From Bathymodiolus brooksi (lineage: Eukaryota > Mollusca > Bivalvia > Mytilida > Modiolidae): a stretch of 64,000 nt of DNA. Of the stretch, positions 1 through 13,352 are shown piece by piece. The stretch covers positions 26,937,101 to 27,001,100 of the forward strand of contig OY804578.1 in assembly GCA_963680875.1 (NCBI GenBank). The letters are read 5' to 3'. Each line of letters opens with the position of its first letter. The stretch's first letter is position 1. The position numbers and the translations under genes are program-made. Under the pieces are notes generated by a model. That model did no database searches, was not told the origin of the DNA, and was given only the letters and a program-made list of their open reading frames with translations.

Positions 1-2043
1 GGAATTTTTTTAAATCTTCATGCGCCAGTTTGTCGACTTCAAATATAGAATATGGTGATATAATTATTGGAATTTTTTCAATCCTACAAATCTTTCCTCA
101 TAAACGATGGTAGATTCAGTTAGAATACATGTGAATTGTACTTATGAAACAATATAAGGCTGTGGAAAGCAATTTTTATTGAAAATTATGTTATTAAAAT
201 TTGGTAATTTAAGCCATCTCGGGAAAATTATATTGACTGCTCAGCATTTTCTGTTAAATTTTTCAAATTTTCAATTTGGATTTCATATTTTAGAGTATTA
301 TTTGGCTGTAACAGTACATTTGAGCATCCAGCTTACTTAAACAGTGGGAAAAAATTATGTGGAAGCATATATTTATTGAGTTTTGGGAAAAATTATAGTT
401 TTGCACCATAAGAAATTCCAACACTTGAATATCAATAAATCTTATTTTTGCATATTTGATGGAATTAGAAGGAATTTCAACTGAACAAAAACTTATTTTA
501 TGCCTTAAACTTGATAATTTATGGGGTTAAAGCATGAATTAACAAAATTAAGAATGATGTGAACTCATTTTGTGGATTAAAAAGGGGGGGCTAAATGCAA
601 ACATTTCATAGTATTTAGCTATTAAATATACAACTGAGGCATATATGTGTGTAAAAATTGCTTATTATGTTAGAAATTAGCTTAATAACTGCAATATATT
701 AGAGAATAAGTATGTTGTGGTATATTACACAATCTGAACTCAACAGCTGTAAATAAAAATATTTTCATTAAAACCCTTCAAGGGGGTAACTTTGCACTTG
801 CACACTTATTCTTGCAAATATGAGACAGCCACATACCATAAAAGGTTGTTTGCGGTTGATATTGCCTAAGGAATAGAAATAAGGCCAACAAAGGGTTAGA
901 CAAGCAAGTTGTGTTGCTCTTTAGGTGTCAAACCTATAATTCACCAATCAGAGCTTAGAACATATTCAAAAGTAGTCTCTTTTAAAGAAAATAGTTCCTT
1001 TCGATTTGTTGTATTGTGACAAATACTGAATGGAATGGAATAATTAAAATTGATAATTGAAGTTAAATATATAAGGATTATCCTGAGACCAAATATGATG
1101 CATTTAGTTGTATTTTAATACCTCTATGGAAGATTTGATGCATGACCTATAATATTGAATTTCCTGGGGATGACCAAGCTATTTTTAGAGTAGGTGTTTT
1201 CCATAGCCTGGCATTTCACTGCAAGACTTTAAACATCCCCTGATATTTTCACAGAATGTAGAGGAATCATGTATGTTTCAGAAAATATATGGTCTTAGAA
1301 AGGTTAAACTTAAGATAAAATAGCCAGGCAAGCTCCAAAAAGCACAAATTGAGTAGAAAATGTTAAAGAAATTAATAATAGGTTTCACACCTTAAGGCAA
1401 AAAACATCAAATTGAACTTTTGTTGCTATCGTGTTCAAATTAGCCTAAAAATGTCACAAAAGACACAGAGTGAAATTTTTCATACAAAAATGTTACAAAA
1501 TGCATTGTGGTGTCTGATTAAATGGTCGAAATGCATGTTATGTAATATTTTGGAATATTGCTCCCAAACACTGGATATACATGGATAATTAAGGGTAATA
1601 ACAAAATTACCGAACTCCGAACAATCTTACAAAGGGAAAGTCAAAACTCATAATTATATAAACAGACAAAATCAGTCAACAACGGAAAACTGTGAAAACC
1701 GTAATGACCTTGACTTGGTACAGGCATTTCTAAAGAAATGGTGGGTTAAATCAGAATTTAAGGCGCCAAACCTCCCGCTCTCATTACGGTTCAAAGGTTC
1801 CGGCTGTCACTGTAACAGTATTTAAACACAGGAACAAAATAGGTAAAACAGTTGTCAAAGCAGTACCATATTCGGTGACGTAAATGTCAAAAATATTTTT
1901 ACGTCACACATTGACAAAAAAAATTAGAGGGTATTGCAACTCATTTTATTTTTATTTATGACTTTATAGTTATTGGGGATATGTGATTGAATGTGATTTT
2001 GCAGTAGAAGGGCATATAATATTGAAAATATTGTTGCTATTAA
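1..2043 (+). repeat. Satellite monomer 1 (long)
   Basis: Long form, cut by the window edge at an arbitrary phase. It carries the Penelope-related segment at 1587-1925 and a G7 run at 584-590. Private variants in its first part (AACGATGG before the TAGATTCAG block, and an AGCAATTTTTATTG tract) are shared with monomer 3 but not monomer 2, so non-adjacent monomers are the closest relatives. Confidence 0.93.
1587..1925. repeat. Penelope-related segment in long monomers (339 bp, first copy)
   Basis: Segment present in long monomers and absent from short ones, where ATGGAT/C joins AGAGGG directly. It starts AATTAAGGGTAATAAC and ends ACAAAAAAAATT. The same sequence, about 85-90% alike by eye, lies at 59757-60095 immediately 3' of the minus-strand Penelope-like reverse transcriptase. 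It is therefore best read as the 3' tail of such an element, reverse orientation. Twelve copies occur in the array; the others are given with each monomer. No clear target duplication was seen at its edges (at most AT/TTA). Confidence 0.75.
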
Positions 2044-3755
2044 GGAATTTTTTTAAATCTTCACGCGCTAGTTTGTCGACTTCAAATATAGAATATGGTG
2101 ATATAATTATTGGAATTTTTTCAATCCTACAAATCTTTCCTCATAAATTTTGGTAGATTCAGTTAGAATACATGTGAATTGTACTTCTGAAACAATATAT
2201 GGCTGTGGAAAGCAGTTTTAATTGAAAATTATGTTATTAACATTTGGTAATTTAAGCCATCTCGGGAAAATTATATTGACTGCTCAGCATTTTCTGTTAA
2301 ATTTTTCAAATTTTTAATTTGGATTTCATGTTTTAGAGTATAATTTGGCTGTAACAGTACATTTGAACATCCAGCTTACTTAAACAGTGGGAAAAAATTA
2401 TGTGGAAGCATATATTTATTGAGTTTTGGGAAAAATTATAGTTTTGCACCATAAGAAATTCCATGACTTGAATATCAATAAATCTTATTTTTGCATATTT
2501 GATGGAATTAGAAGGAATTTCAACTGAACAAAAACTTATTCTATGCCTTAAACTTGATAATTTATGGGGTTAAGGCATGAATTAACAAAATTAAGAATGA
2601 TGTAAACTCATTTTATGGACTAAGAAAAAGGGGGGAGGGGCTAAATGCAAACATTTCATAGTATTTAGCTATTAAATATACAACTGAGGCATATATATGT
2701 GTAAAAATTGCTTATTATGTTAGAAATTAGCTTAATAACTGCAATATATTAGAGAATAAGTATGTTGTGGTATATTACACAATCTGAACTCAACAGCTGT
2801 AAATAAAGATATTTTCATTAGAAACCTTCAAGGGGGTAACTTTGCACTTGCACACTTATTCTTGCAAATATGAGACAGCCACATACCATAAAAGGTTGTT
2901 TGCGGTTGATATTGCCTAAGGAATAGAAATAAGGCCAACAAAGGGTTAGAGAAGCAAGTTGTGTTGCTCTTTAGGTGTCAAACCTATAATTCACCAATCA
3001 GAGCTTAGAACATATACAAAAGTAATCTCTTTTAAAGAAAATAGTTCCTTTCGCTTTGTTGTATTGTGACAAATACTGAATGGAATGGAATAATTAAAAT
3101 TGATAATTGAAGTTAAATATATAAGGATTATTTTGAGCCCAAATATGATGCATTTAGTTGTATTTTAATACCTCTATGGAAGATTTGATGCATGACCTAT
3201 AATATTAAATTTCCCGGGGATGACCAAGCTATTTTTAGAGTAGGTGTTTTCCATAGCCTGGCGTTTCACTGCAAGACTTTAAACATCCCCTGATATTTTC
3301 ACAGAATGTAGAGGAATCATGTGTGTTTCAGAAAATATATGGTCTTAGAAAGGTTAAACTTAAGATAAAATAGCCAGGCAAGCTCGAAAAAACACAAATT
3401 GAGTAGAAAATGTTAAAGAAATTAATTATAGGTTTCACACCTTAAGGCAAAAAACATCAAATTGAACTTTTGCTGCTATCATGTTCAAATTGGCCTAAAA
3501 ATGTCACAAAAGACACAGAGTGACATTTTTCATACACAAATGTTACAAAATGAATTGTGGTGTCAGATTATATGGTCGAAATTGCATGTTATGTAATATT
3601 TTGGAATATTGCTCCCAAACACTGGATATACATGGACAGAGGGTATTGCAACTCATTTTATTTTTATTTATGACTTTATAGTTATTGGGGATATGTGATT
3701 GAATGTGATTTTGCAGTAGAAGGGCATATAATATTGAAAATATGGTTGCTATTAA
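2044..3755 (+). repeat. Satellite monomer 2 (short)
   Basis: Short form of 1712 bp. The junction ATGGA-CAGAGGG lies where long monomers have the 339-bp segment. The G tract is interrupted (G6 A G4, 2630-2640). Confidence 0.93.
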
Positions 3756-5460
3756 GGAATTTTTTTAAATCTTCATGCGCCAGTTTGTCGACTTCAAATA
3801 TAGAATATGGTGATATAATTATTGGAATTTTTTCAATCCTACAAATCTTTCCTCATAAACGATGGTAGATTCAGTTAGAATACATGTGAATTGTACTTAT
3901 GAAACAATATAAGGCTGTGGAAAGCAATTTTTATTGAAAATTATGTTATTAAAATTTGGTAATTTAAGCCATCTCGGGAAAATTATATTGACTGCTCAGC
4001 ATTTTCTGTTAAATTTTTCAAATTTTCAATTTGGATTTCATATTTTAGAGTATTATTTGGCTGTAACAGTACATTTGAGCATCCAGCTTACTTAAACAGT
4101 GGGAAAAAATTATGTGGAAGCATATATTTATTGAGTTTTGGGAAAAATTATAGTTTTGCACCATAAGAAATTCCAACACTTGAATATCAATAAATCTTAT
4201 TTTTGCATATTTGATGGAATTAGAAGGAATTTCAACTGAACAAAAACTTATTTTATGCCTTAAACTTGATAATTTATGGGGTTAAAGCATGAATTAACAA
4301 AATTAAGAATGATGTGAACTCATTTTGTGGATTAAAAAGGGGGGGCTAAATGCAAACATTTCATAGTATTTAGCTATTAAATATACAACTGAGGCATATA
4401 TGTGTGTAAAAATTGCTTATTATGTTAGAAATTAGCTTAATAACTGCAATATATTAGAGAATAAGTATGTTGTGGTATATTACACAATCTGAACTCAACA
4501 GCTGTAAATAAAAATATTTTCATTAAAACCCTTCAAGGGGGTAACTTTGCACTTGCACACTTATTCTTGCAAATATGAGACAGCCACATACCATAAAAGG
4601 TTGTTTGCGGTTGATATTGCCTAAGGAATAGAAATAAGGCCAACAAAGGGTTAGACAAGCAAGTTGTGTTGCTCTTTAGGTGTCAAACCTATAATTCACC
4701 AATCAGAGCTTAGAACATATTCAAAAGTAGTCTCTTTTAAAGAAAATAGTTCCTTTCGATTTGTTGTATTGTGACAAATACTGAATGGAATGGAATAATT
4801 AAAATTGATAATTGAAGTTAAATATATAAGGATTATTTTGAGCCCAAATATGATGCATTTAGTTGTATTTTAATACCTCTATGGAAGATTTGATGCATGA
4901 CCTATAATATTGAATTTCCAGGGGATGACCAAGCTATTTTTAGAGTAGGTGTTTTCCATAGCCTGGCATTTCACTGCAAGACTTTAAACATCCCCTGATA
5001 TTTTCACAGAATGTAGAGGAATCATGTATGTTTCAGAAAATATATGGTCTTAGAAAGGTTAAACTTAAGATAAAATAGCCAGGCAAGATCGAAAAAACAC
5101 AAATTGAGTAGAAAATGTTAAAGAAATTAATTATAGGTTTCACACCTTAAGGCAAGAAACATCAAATTGAACTTTTGTTGCTATCATGTTCAAATTAGCC
5201 TAAAAATGTCACAAAAGACACAGAGTGACATTTTTCATACAAAAATGTTACAAAATGAATTGTGGTGTCTGATTATATGGTCGAAATTGCATGTTATGTA
5301 ATATTTTGGAATATTGCTCCCAAACACTGGATATACATGGACAGAGGGTATTGCAACTCATTTTATTTTTATTTATGACTTTATAGTTATTGGGGATATG
5401 TGATTGAATGTGATTTTGCAGTAGAAGGGCATATAATATTGAAAATATTATTGCTATTAA
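3756..5460 (+). repeat. Satellite monomer 3 (short)
   Basis: Short form of 1705 bp without the Penelope-related segment. G7 at 4339-4345. Its first half matches monomer 1 most closely. Its last ~750 bp match the end of monomer 7, marking the left edge of the 16.2-kb duplication. Confidence 0.93.
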
Positions 5461-5514
5461 GGAATTTTTTTAAATCTTCATGCGCCAGTTTGTCGACTTC
5501 AAATATAGAATATG

Positions 5515-6018
5515 CACGGCTGGTAATCGGCACAAGCAGAACAGTTGGTTCTGCAAAGAAATTCGTGAGGATAACTTCCGGTTTTGGTGGAGGAGAGTTC
5601 ACGAAGACGCTTCGCAAGGTATGTACATGTCAAAAATTAAAATTTTCTTTTTTACTGCTAGAATATTGCAAAATCAGAGAATGCTATGCCGTGGCGAATG
5701 CTTTCACGAATAGAAACATGCATAGTTTATTCTTGTATATGAAGTGTAGCTCTCGCAAAATCAATCGTCCCACGAAAAACATAACGAAAATTGTGACACT
5801 TGTACATTTATAAGTTGTTCTTGACAAAAATGCAAGTTAAATTTTCAATATTTTTTCATCATGGGAGTCTAAATGTAATCAGGGATAAATTCCAATTCGT
5901 CAGAAGTAAATTGAAGTCTAGATAAATCTACAAACTGTCAATTTTCTCGTTTTCTTGCTTGAGGAGATCGGTCCTGATAGAGCACATTGCGAATGCATGA
6001 GGAGATTTGCTAGTTTTG
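5515..6018 (+). repeat. Element A1 left TIR
   Basis: 504 bp, matching the reverse complement of 13353-13856 with few mismatches. The match stops sharply after CTAGTTTTG. Contains a good splice-donor-like CGCAAG|GTATGT (after 5618), so a transcript started in the TIR could be spliced inward. No ATG precedes that donor in the arm. Confidence 0.9.
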
Positions 6019-6116
6019 TTAATTGTTTTCTGCAAAATTGATCAATTGACACTTTTAAACTCAAAACTGATAAATACTCTAAATCAAATAAACTATACTC
6101 TGTCCACTTTCACGAG

Positions 6117-6245
6117 ATGCCAGGATTCAAGGGAAAGAGGAAAAGGGGACTGACATTGACTCTTTACAAAAAACCATTTCGATATAGATTGCCTGTATCA
6201 CCGCCAAGAAACGAACAAAAACAAGCAGCAGTACACCAAATTTAA
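6117..6245 (+). other. Possible first exon inside element A1
   Basis: ATG at 6117, about 100 bp inside the left TIR, begins a basic stretch (MPGFKGKRKRG...) that runs 42 codons to TAA. A +1 shift within the SPPR codons (about 6202-6210) would keep a Ser/Thr/Lys/Arg-rich frame open to about 6490. The corresponding site in A3 has one extra G and does read through there (54543-54752). The minus strand over the same interval is also open (6357-6127), so the coding strand is uncertain. Could be a decayed transposon exon or chance; no family recognised. Confidence 0.25.
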
Positions 6246-8353
6246 AATCCCGATCAATCAGGACACCAAGTTTATTAAAAAAATCTCTTTCAATTTCAAA
6301 ATATTTATATCCTTTCAAACGGGTTTCCACATCTATTCCAGTCGGGAAGCCACGCACAGATTCCGTAACTCCAACAATGCAAAGTCAAATCCCGAAATCA
6401 AGGGACGTAACTCTATTTTTTTTAAGACATGACGCTTTACAAGTGAGCGGCCATGCATTGTTTACGTCGACACCCATGTGTTTTTACTGAATATCTTCAT
6501 AAATAAAACTGAAAGAAGTATTCATTTTTATTGAATCCATTTTTTAAATAAAATTGTTACGTGACTGACGCGTGAATACGTGTATTTATGATATCGTTTG
6601 CTTGAAATCAACGTTGGAACTCGGGATACCGCTGCTGATGAAATGTTGTAAAAAAAAAATGGCGCTAAAAATAGACTCTTTAACAAAGTGGAACAATTGC
6701 ATCCCATTGGCTGTTTATTAATAAATTTGGTAAAAATAGCTAGAATCACGTATTAGAGTATGGATTATTTGCATGTTTCCCCATCATTCGTCACTAGAAT
6801 TCCATATTTGGATGTAAACAAGAAGCACTATATTTCGAGATTCTAACCAAATATTTCTGGGTTTTTTCATAGATTGATCGATCTATTAGGATGAAAATGT
6901 GACTGTTTCTGTATAAACACGAAAGAACCACTTGACCAATCATGGTCACACATATATAGAGTCATTTTATTCCATTTTAAACAACAAATCTTTCATTTTC
7001 GTTGACTCGTTCCATGGCATTTATGGACATGTCAAAATATTGACATAATTAATAAATACATTTTAGAAATAAAAAGGTCTGCATTATATAATGTATGATC
7101 TTGTCATGCAGAAAATGGTGAAAGATTATGTTAAATTCACTCTAGATTAACATGTCATAGCATAAGGCTACATATTTAGTTCATGTCAAGCATTTACAAC
7201 CCCCCCCCCCTTTTTTTTCATTTTCAGTCTGTTTTCCTGAAATACTTATTGATGTGATGTACATGCTACATTTCAGTGCCAATGGCATTGACAACCTCCA
7301 GTTTTAGTTAGTTTTAGATCATTGTAGGTATATATATATATATACAGACTGGACATGGGATGTTTATTTTTTTTTAACAAGAGTCTGAAGATACCAAAGG
7401 GGCAAAGTAACAGATTCTATTAAATAAAAAGGATGTTTATTTTCTGTTCGTTTCAGATTCTATGAGTATAAATGCAAAGTTTCCTGTGATGTTTATTGGT
7501 TGAATATTTGAATAAATAAAAATAAGAATATATGATAAGTCTTATATATATATTCATACATGTTTGAAAATCAATATATATATATATATATATGATTTTT
7601 TTCTTCTAAAATATCCATGAAGTAAAAAAAATGGACCAGCATTCCAATTATTTTTAAAGTACATCATCAAACAAATGCCATGAGTTTTCAAGACACCTTG
7701 TGTCATAAATTATAATAAAGTCATTCAGAAAAGAACTTTTTGATTGTGTAATTTGTGAAACTTCATCTGAAAGTCAAAAGGTTTATTTCAATTTCAATTG
7801 AAAACCAGGACTTGTCTTAAACATTTCAAGAATGAATTAAATTTCTTTAAAGAATTTGGCTCAGAAGATAAATTATACTGTGGTACATATTGTTATAACA
7901 GTTGCAACACATTTTCTAGGTCAGAAAGTGGAGCTGAAACAAGATCTCAAACTTTTCAATTTCTTATAGATATATTGAACCAGAACTAAGTTGTTGAACA
8001 AGTTTCTACAGACATTTAGACCTGTATACACTCCAACATGTTGTTGAATTTGTTATTCATGCTTTTTTTTTTTAGATGAAAAGGTACTTATGTTGCCTGT
8101 TGTTTATTAGAAATATAATTATCTTTTATCTATGAATATTAATGCAGAAATTTATAAATTTTCTTTTACAGAAAAGACTTTTTCAAAATGTGCCCATTTA
8201 TTAACTTTTTTCCAGTCATTGGAACAAATAAAATAATTTTTTTAACTTCAATTTTAAACAATATTAACCAATACTTGGTTATTTTGCCAACAGAAAACAT
8301 ATTCATTCTATTCTAGTCATTTAATTTACTTAGTGAAATTTGGAATTCTGGTT
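6246..8353. other. Element A1 interior, non-coding
   Basis: No gene seen. Holds a C/T tract at 7199-7218 followed by CATTTTCAG (acceptor-like), TA runs near 7328-7343 and 7576-7593, and scattered short frames under 75 aa. The minus-strand frame at 6528-6749 and the plus-strand frame at 7798-7989 have no recognisable domain. Confidence 0.6.
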
Positions 8354-8686
8354 TGTCCTTTCATGTGAATGCAAGTATTCTGTATGTGTCTTAAAATTAT
8401 GTGAATGGTAGTCATTCAATATGCTCTTTTATGTGAATGCTAGTCATTTTGTGTCTGTCTTTTATGTGAATGCTATAATCATTCTGTTTGTGAATGTCAT
8501 GGTGGAAAAATTATTGCAATCTAAGTATCCATATTTTAATAAATGCGGGTAATTTTGTAAATGTCCTGGAGAAAGAATTATTGCAAACTAAGTACTCATA
8601 TTTGTAAATGCTGGTCATTTTGTGAATGTCAAGGGGAAAGAATTGTTACAACTTGACCACCCATATATGTTATAAAAGCTAGTTTG
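8354..8686 (+). repeat. Compound minisatellite in element A1
   Basis: Four ~33-bp units built on TTTTATGTGAATGCTAGTCATT, then three ~66-bp units built on GTCATTTTGTGAATGTCCTGGAG with GAAAGAATTATTGCAA. The unit types share the TGTGAATG core. The matching array in A2 has one more unit of each kind. Confidence 0.85.
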
Positions 8687-10591
8687 TAGTTGTGTCAAAC
8701 ACATGAATATTCCAAATACATTGATATTTACATTGTGAGATAAACATGAAACTTAGTAGCTTTCATTCAGATAATATAATTTCCTAATTTCAAGAAAAAC
8801 ATTTGCTTACACTGATTTTTTTTAAATTTGTCTTCATATAATAGGAAGGGTTAAGATATCTGAATACAATTTGTTATGCCCCTTTTTGTCTCAAGGTTTC
8901 TCTTTATTTTTAGATTTTAAAAAAATTATAAATTTTTTTACATGTTTTTTTTTACAATATTTTCATATTTTTTCAATTCGCTTAATTTTTGTTTACATGC
9001 TTTTATTTTTTCCACACATTTATTGATTTCTATTTATCTTGTACCTGTTGTATTGAAATTAAATTAAATTGAAATTATTAATTGTTGTACAGTCTTGTAT
9101 CATAGATGATTTTCTTTTTAATTTAAAGTGATAATAAATAGTAATTCCCCAGTCTAAATTACAAAATGCACAATGTCTAAAACAATATTGCAATACAAAT
9201 AATTCAATTAAACTGAAAAATACGGTATTAATACAAGAAAATTAAAAAAAGACATAGACACCCCTTTCCCAAATGAAATATACTCTTTCGGATGTACGCT
9301 TAGGTGTCGTTTATTGTTGATGTTAAGAAACACCACCGATGTGTTCCGAAAGACAATGAATTTCGATGTTTGGCAAATGGTCGATCCGATCAAGGTGGGT
9401 GTAGGGCTAAGCTGAACAATTACATCCCACAAGACATTGACACTAGTTGTCTGTATGACAATGATCCTAGATGATTTCCTCAGGCAATGTATGTTACAGA
9501 AAGCCATCATATTGTTTTAATTAAATTTTCTCTTTTAAATAGAACCACCTTGACATTTGTTTTGAAATTGAGTCCACTTCAAGTAGCAAAATTCGATGTT
9601 TGTACACAATATAAATAAAAACTGAAGTGATACAATAAATTTCTATTTATCCATAGACATCTTCCGTATATTTTAATTGATTTCAAGCATAAATATTTAT
9701 TGTAAACCGACGTATTTTAAGCGAAGGGTTGAACGTCATTTTTCATCAAAAATGAAGCGAAAGTCACGTGACTGGGACTTGACTTTGGAGCTCTCCTGTC
9801 ACAGTTGAAGAGCAGACTCGCAAAAATTCTAATTTTCCGGTCCGTGGAATATTTAAAAATCCAAGGGAGATAATCGTAAATATTTTCCGCTAGATGGCGC
9901 TTCACAAACCCAAACAATTATACATACTTGGAAAACTACGTTTTTGTTCTATTAAACCAATGAAAATGATTCAAATATGATTAAAAATCACATTTATATT
10001 TATTAATGGTCATGATTTTCAGTCTGGTATAAAATCGGTCTGCGATGAATGTAAAAATAACGGTTTTTTTCTTTACCTCGGAAAATCGTAATTTTTTTTT
10101 GACGCGTATGTTTACACTTTTTGCATCTGACAGAATAAAGTTCCCGTGGAGGGAAAAATTAAACAACTGGTTCCTTGGACAGAATAATATCTACACTTCA
10201 TCGGGTAAAAGGGAATTTACATCACTCGTAACAGTTTAAGAAAAATAGTCCATATTCCAACGATACCCAAACAGAGTCAAGGTTGAACAATTTGCTCCTC
10301 CCATTTTACTCGTACAATCAATATTTACACATGTAAACAATGGAATAACGGTAGGCATGTGAGGGAAAACACACTGTTTTGATGTACAATGCAAATTGTC
10401 TAGAAATTCGATGCATTTATCCCATTCTGTCAATCTCGTGGGTTCACAACTACAACCCGAACTTGGTTATATGCACCCCCCTTTTCTGAAATATGCCACC
10501 AAAGTCAAACTGTCAACGGGTGCAGGCCTTTTAGTTTTAGTAAGGGACGGTACCAGGTACCCACTTAAAATGGTAATTGGTACCTCCTAAT
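8687..10591. other. Element A1 interior, non-coding
   Basis: AT-rich, with no gene recognised. The longest frame is 100 aa on the minus strand (9510-9208). It is unchanged in A2 apart from one residue, but that only reflects recent duplication. On the plus strand the same stretch is open for about 50 codons from 9250. No motif supports either. Confidence 0.5.
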
Positions 10592-11059
10592 TTCAAAGAA
10601 TGTTGTACAGCATGTTAACGAGAAGATGTGACTAAGTGCTACTGGCACCTCTCACAGGGGCGAAATCAACCACTGTTTTATACTTTTGTCAAAAATGCAT
10701 ATGCATTCAAAGATGATGACTGTATTTGTAGAATGTGTGAGGCTTGATTTAGAAAATCACTCGAAATGTCCCACGATACAGAAACAACATAAAGCAAAAG
10801 AAAATATGATTCAGCCATAGATACAAGCTGTGCATTTGAAACAAATGATTTAAATTTAACAACAGCAAACTTTGACAGCTATGGTAATGTGTCATTTGAC
10901 CCATGTGAATTTACACTCCATACTGCGGCTAATGCAGAAAATAATGACTGTAGTAAAAAACTTGTATGCTTTTTGCAACACATGAACATGTGTGAAAAAA
11001 ATGGTGACCATTCGACATCAGTTAATGTTGACTTATGCAAGTCATGTTTTCAGATTTAG
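10592..11059 (+). pseudogene. Decayed Cys-rich coding frame in element A1
   Basis: A 156-codon plus-strand frame broken by TAA at 10616, TGA at 10745 and TAA at 10790, closing with TAG at 11057. Its residues look coding: paired cysteines (ECCTAC near the start, then CICRMCEA about 40 residues on) form a CxxC...CxxC pattern, a Ser/Lys-rich linker follows, and a second cysteine set ends in LCKSCF. This is the look of a zinc-binding, DNA-contacting domain such as the N-terminus of a transposase, but no family was recognised. A2 has the same frame with a different stop pattern. Confidence 0.5.
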
Positions 11060-13352
11060 CTAGATCAGAATAACAACGAAGCATGTACATCTAATCAATT
11101 TTTTCTCTATTGATCACTACAAGAAATATAGAAATTTCAAACCCCAACTAGAATGTTGCTTTTGTGACAAAAGTATATACAGTCAAAGAAAGACCATTTA
11201 ATTTAAGGGAAAGGATCTTCTAGAAAGAATAAAGTTAATTTTAAATTCTGATGCATTTGTGTATGCAAATTTTCTATGGTAATGGCATCAGCATATTCAG
11301 TTAGAATTTAAATTAGAGCCCCATCCGGTTTTCTCCTATTATTCACATGTTTTATTATTTTTAATAAATAAATTTAGTTGAAGTTTTTGTGAATTTTATT
11401 TTGTAAAAAATTATCAAATAATGGATCTTAGTACAGTATGATTTGCTTTTGTTTAAAAACATTACACCCCTCTCCCCTTTTTATAAAGAAACATCTATAA
11501 AATATAACACGAGTTCTGCTCAAGGGTCATTACGAGGATGTACTATGCATGTGATAAAATGTTATATTTTTTTCATTATCATCATTTTCTTTCATTTGTC
11601 TTTTATAAGATCATTTACATTGAAAAAGTATCACTTGTATCAAGTACATTGACATCAACATGCTCGTGGTGGGTTGCTAGGAGGCGCTATACATAATTTG
11701 TATGGTGAATCCACCAATAAAACCGGTGTGTGTTTGAATAGCCTTATATGTTAAAAAACAGTTGAAAGTAATTTTTAATATTCCAAGATTTACCATTGCA
11801 TATGAAAATATGACTGTTTTTTTTTTCTCAAGTTCATTCGATAAATTTAGTAGACCATTACAGTTGATTCTTGTTTTGTTATACCTTCATGGAACAACTT
11901 TACATGTATTTCGACCGAAAAGTCAGCTTACCAGGATTACTTTTATAGTAATATAATTGCTCCTTACTTAATACTGTTGTGGTTCCATATAATCTCAAAT
12001 TTGGACTCATCTGTTAAATTATATTTGATCAATTTAATAGCTGTAGATATAATAAACAATTATTCTGACTAATTTCAACATTTTTAATACAAAATAATAT
12101 TTGTTTTATTGAGAAAACGCATTTACTTACACTCGTTCTATAAATAGAATGTTAAAAATTACGGAGTATGTGATGATTCTAATTATCTCCCTTGAATCCA
12201 ACCAAAATGTGACACGATCCATCTGACAGAAAAAAGTTCTATTGTATGTTTAATTACAGAAAATGTTTCTTTGAAATACTAATATAGAAATCTATGGAAC
12301 TATATATATGATTTTCCATCACCCTTTCGGCAAATATTTTAATTTTTTATTTTTAATTTGTTTTTTAAAAACTTCCGCCATTTCCGTGTCGTTTTAATTT
12401 CTGCATTACTCCTTTGTTACAAGAACTTCAAGCACGGGGCCTCAAATTTATATGAAAGAAACAATGTTCTATGTTTTTCTCGCTTCTTCGGTTATATTTG
12501 ACGCTCGCAACGATTAAAACGAGTGAATTTTCAACACTTGGTCGATGTATTATAAAACGTGTCCGATTCCGGTAAAAAATGTACGTGACAAATTAATTGA
12601 AATGACGCCATTATCGAGTCTGCTCTCCGACTGGTCACGCTGGCTGTCCTACTGTTCGGCGCAACTTTTTTACTAAAGATGACGGAAACTTCACCGCAGA
12701 TCTACTAAAGTTATAATATTACATGATTTCAACACATACATATAGGTCTAACGTAAATAAACATTCACTCAGTGCTAGTAGTCATGAATAAATTAAACAC
12801 AAGATGTCAATTACACTGTGGACATATCCTTAAAATCGGTAAAGCGCTTTACATCTTGTAACCACTATTAACAAAGATCTTTTTTATTTACAAGTGTGTA
12901 CACATAACACACTACATAATAGAAAAACAAACCACAAATTAATATTATTCTCAACTGTATGATATTTAATTTAGAGTGTATCATTTGTATTAGAAATTAT
13001 AAAGATATGATTCACATTAAGTTTAATTATTCTTGATTATAAAATTATCTTACAGTGCATTTTCAATTTTTTCCAATGTAAGGGAAGTTAATCTTGTGTG
13101 TCCAATACACAATGGAAGTTGTCACAAACAACAAATGATCAATAATGACAAGTTAAATCATGGGAAACGCAGTTACAATTATGAATTGATTCCTTAAATG
13201 AAATGTTTCTTTCTATGTGGACAGCCCATGAACAATGCAATATTACTTTTATACTTTTAAAAACCCGACGGGAAGAAGGGCATCAGTTCGTGAATTTATT
13301 ACCAGACAGACATGCACAATTTGTGATTATACAGGGGTTACATGTGTCGTAC
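11060..13352. other. Element A1 interior, right part
   Basis: No gene seen; short frames only. 12657-13352 is the segment retained next to the right TIR in the deletion derivative A3. It includes ACTTTTTTACTAAAGATGACG just inside the breakpoint and may hold sequences needed in cis. Confidence 0.6.

Noticed and set aside
5400..5813. 137-codon frame starting in satellite and running into the A1 left TIR (also 21601-22014)
   Set aside because: It crosses the transposon boundary, starts with GTG, and exists only because of the insertion point.
9208..9510. 100-codon minus-strand frame in element A1 (also 25498-25800)
   Set aside because: Its preservation only reflects the recent duplication. No motif, and the other strand is partly open too.
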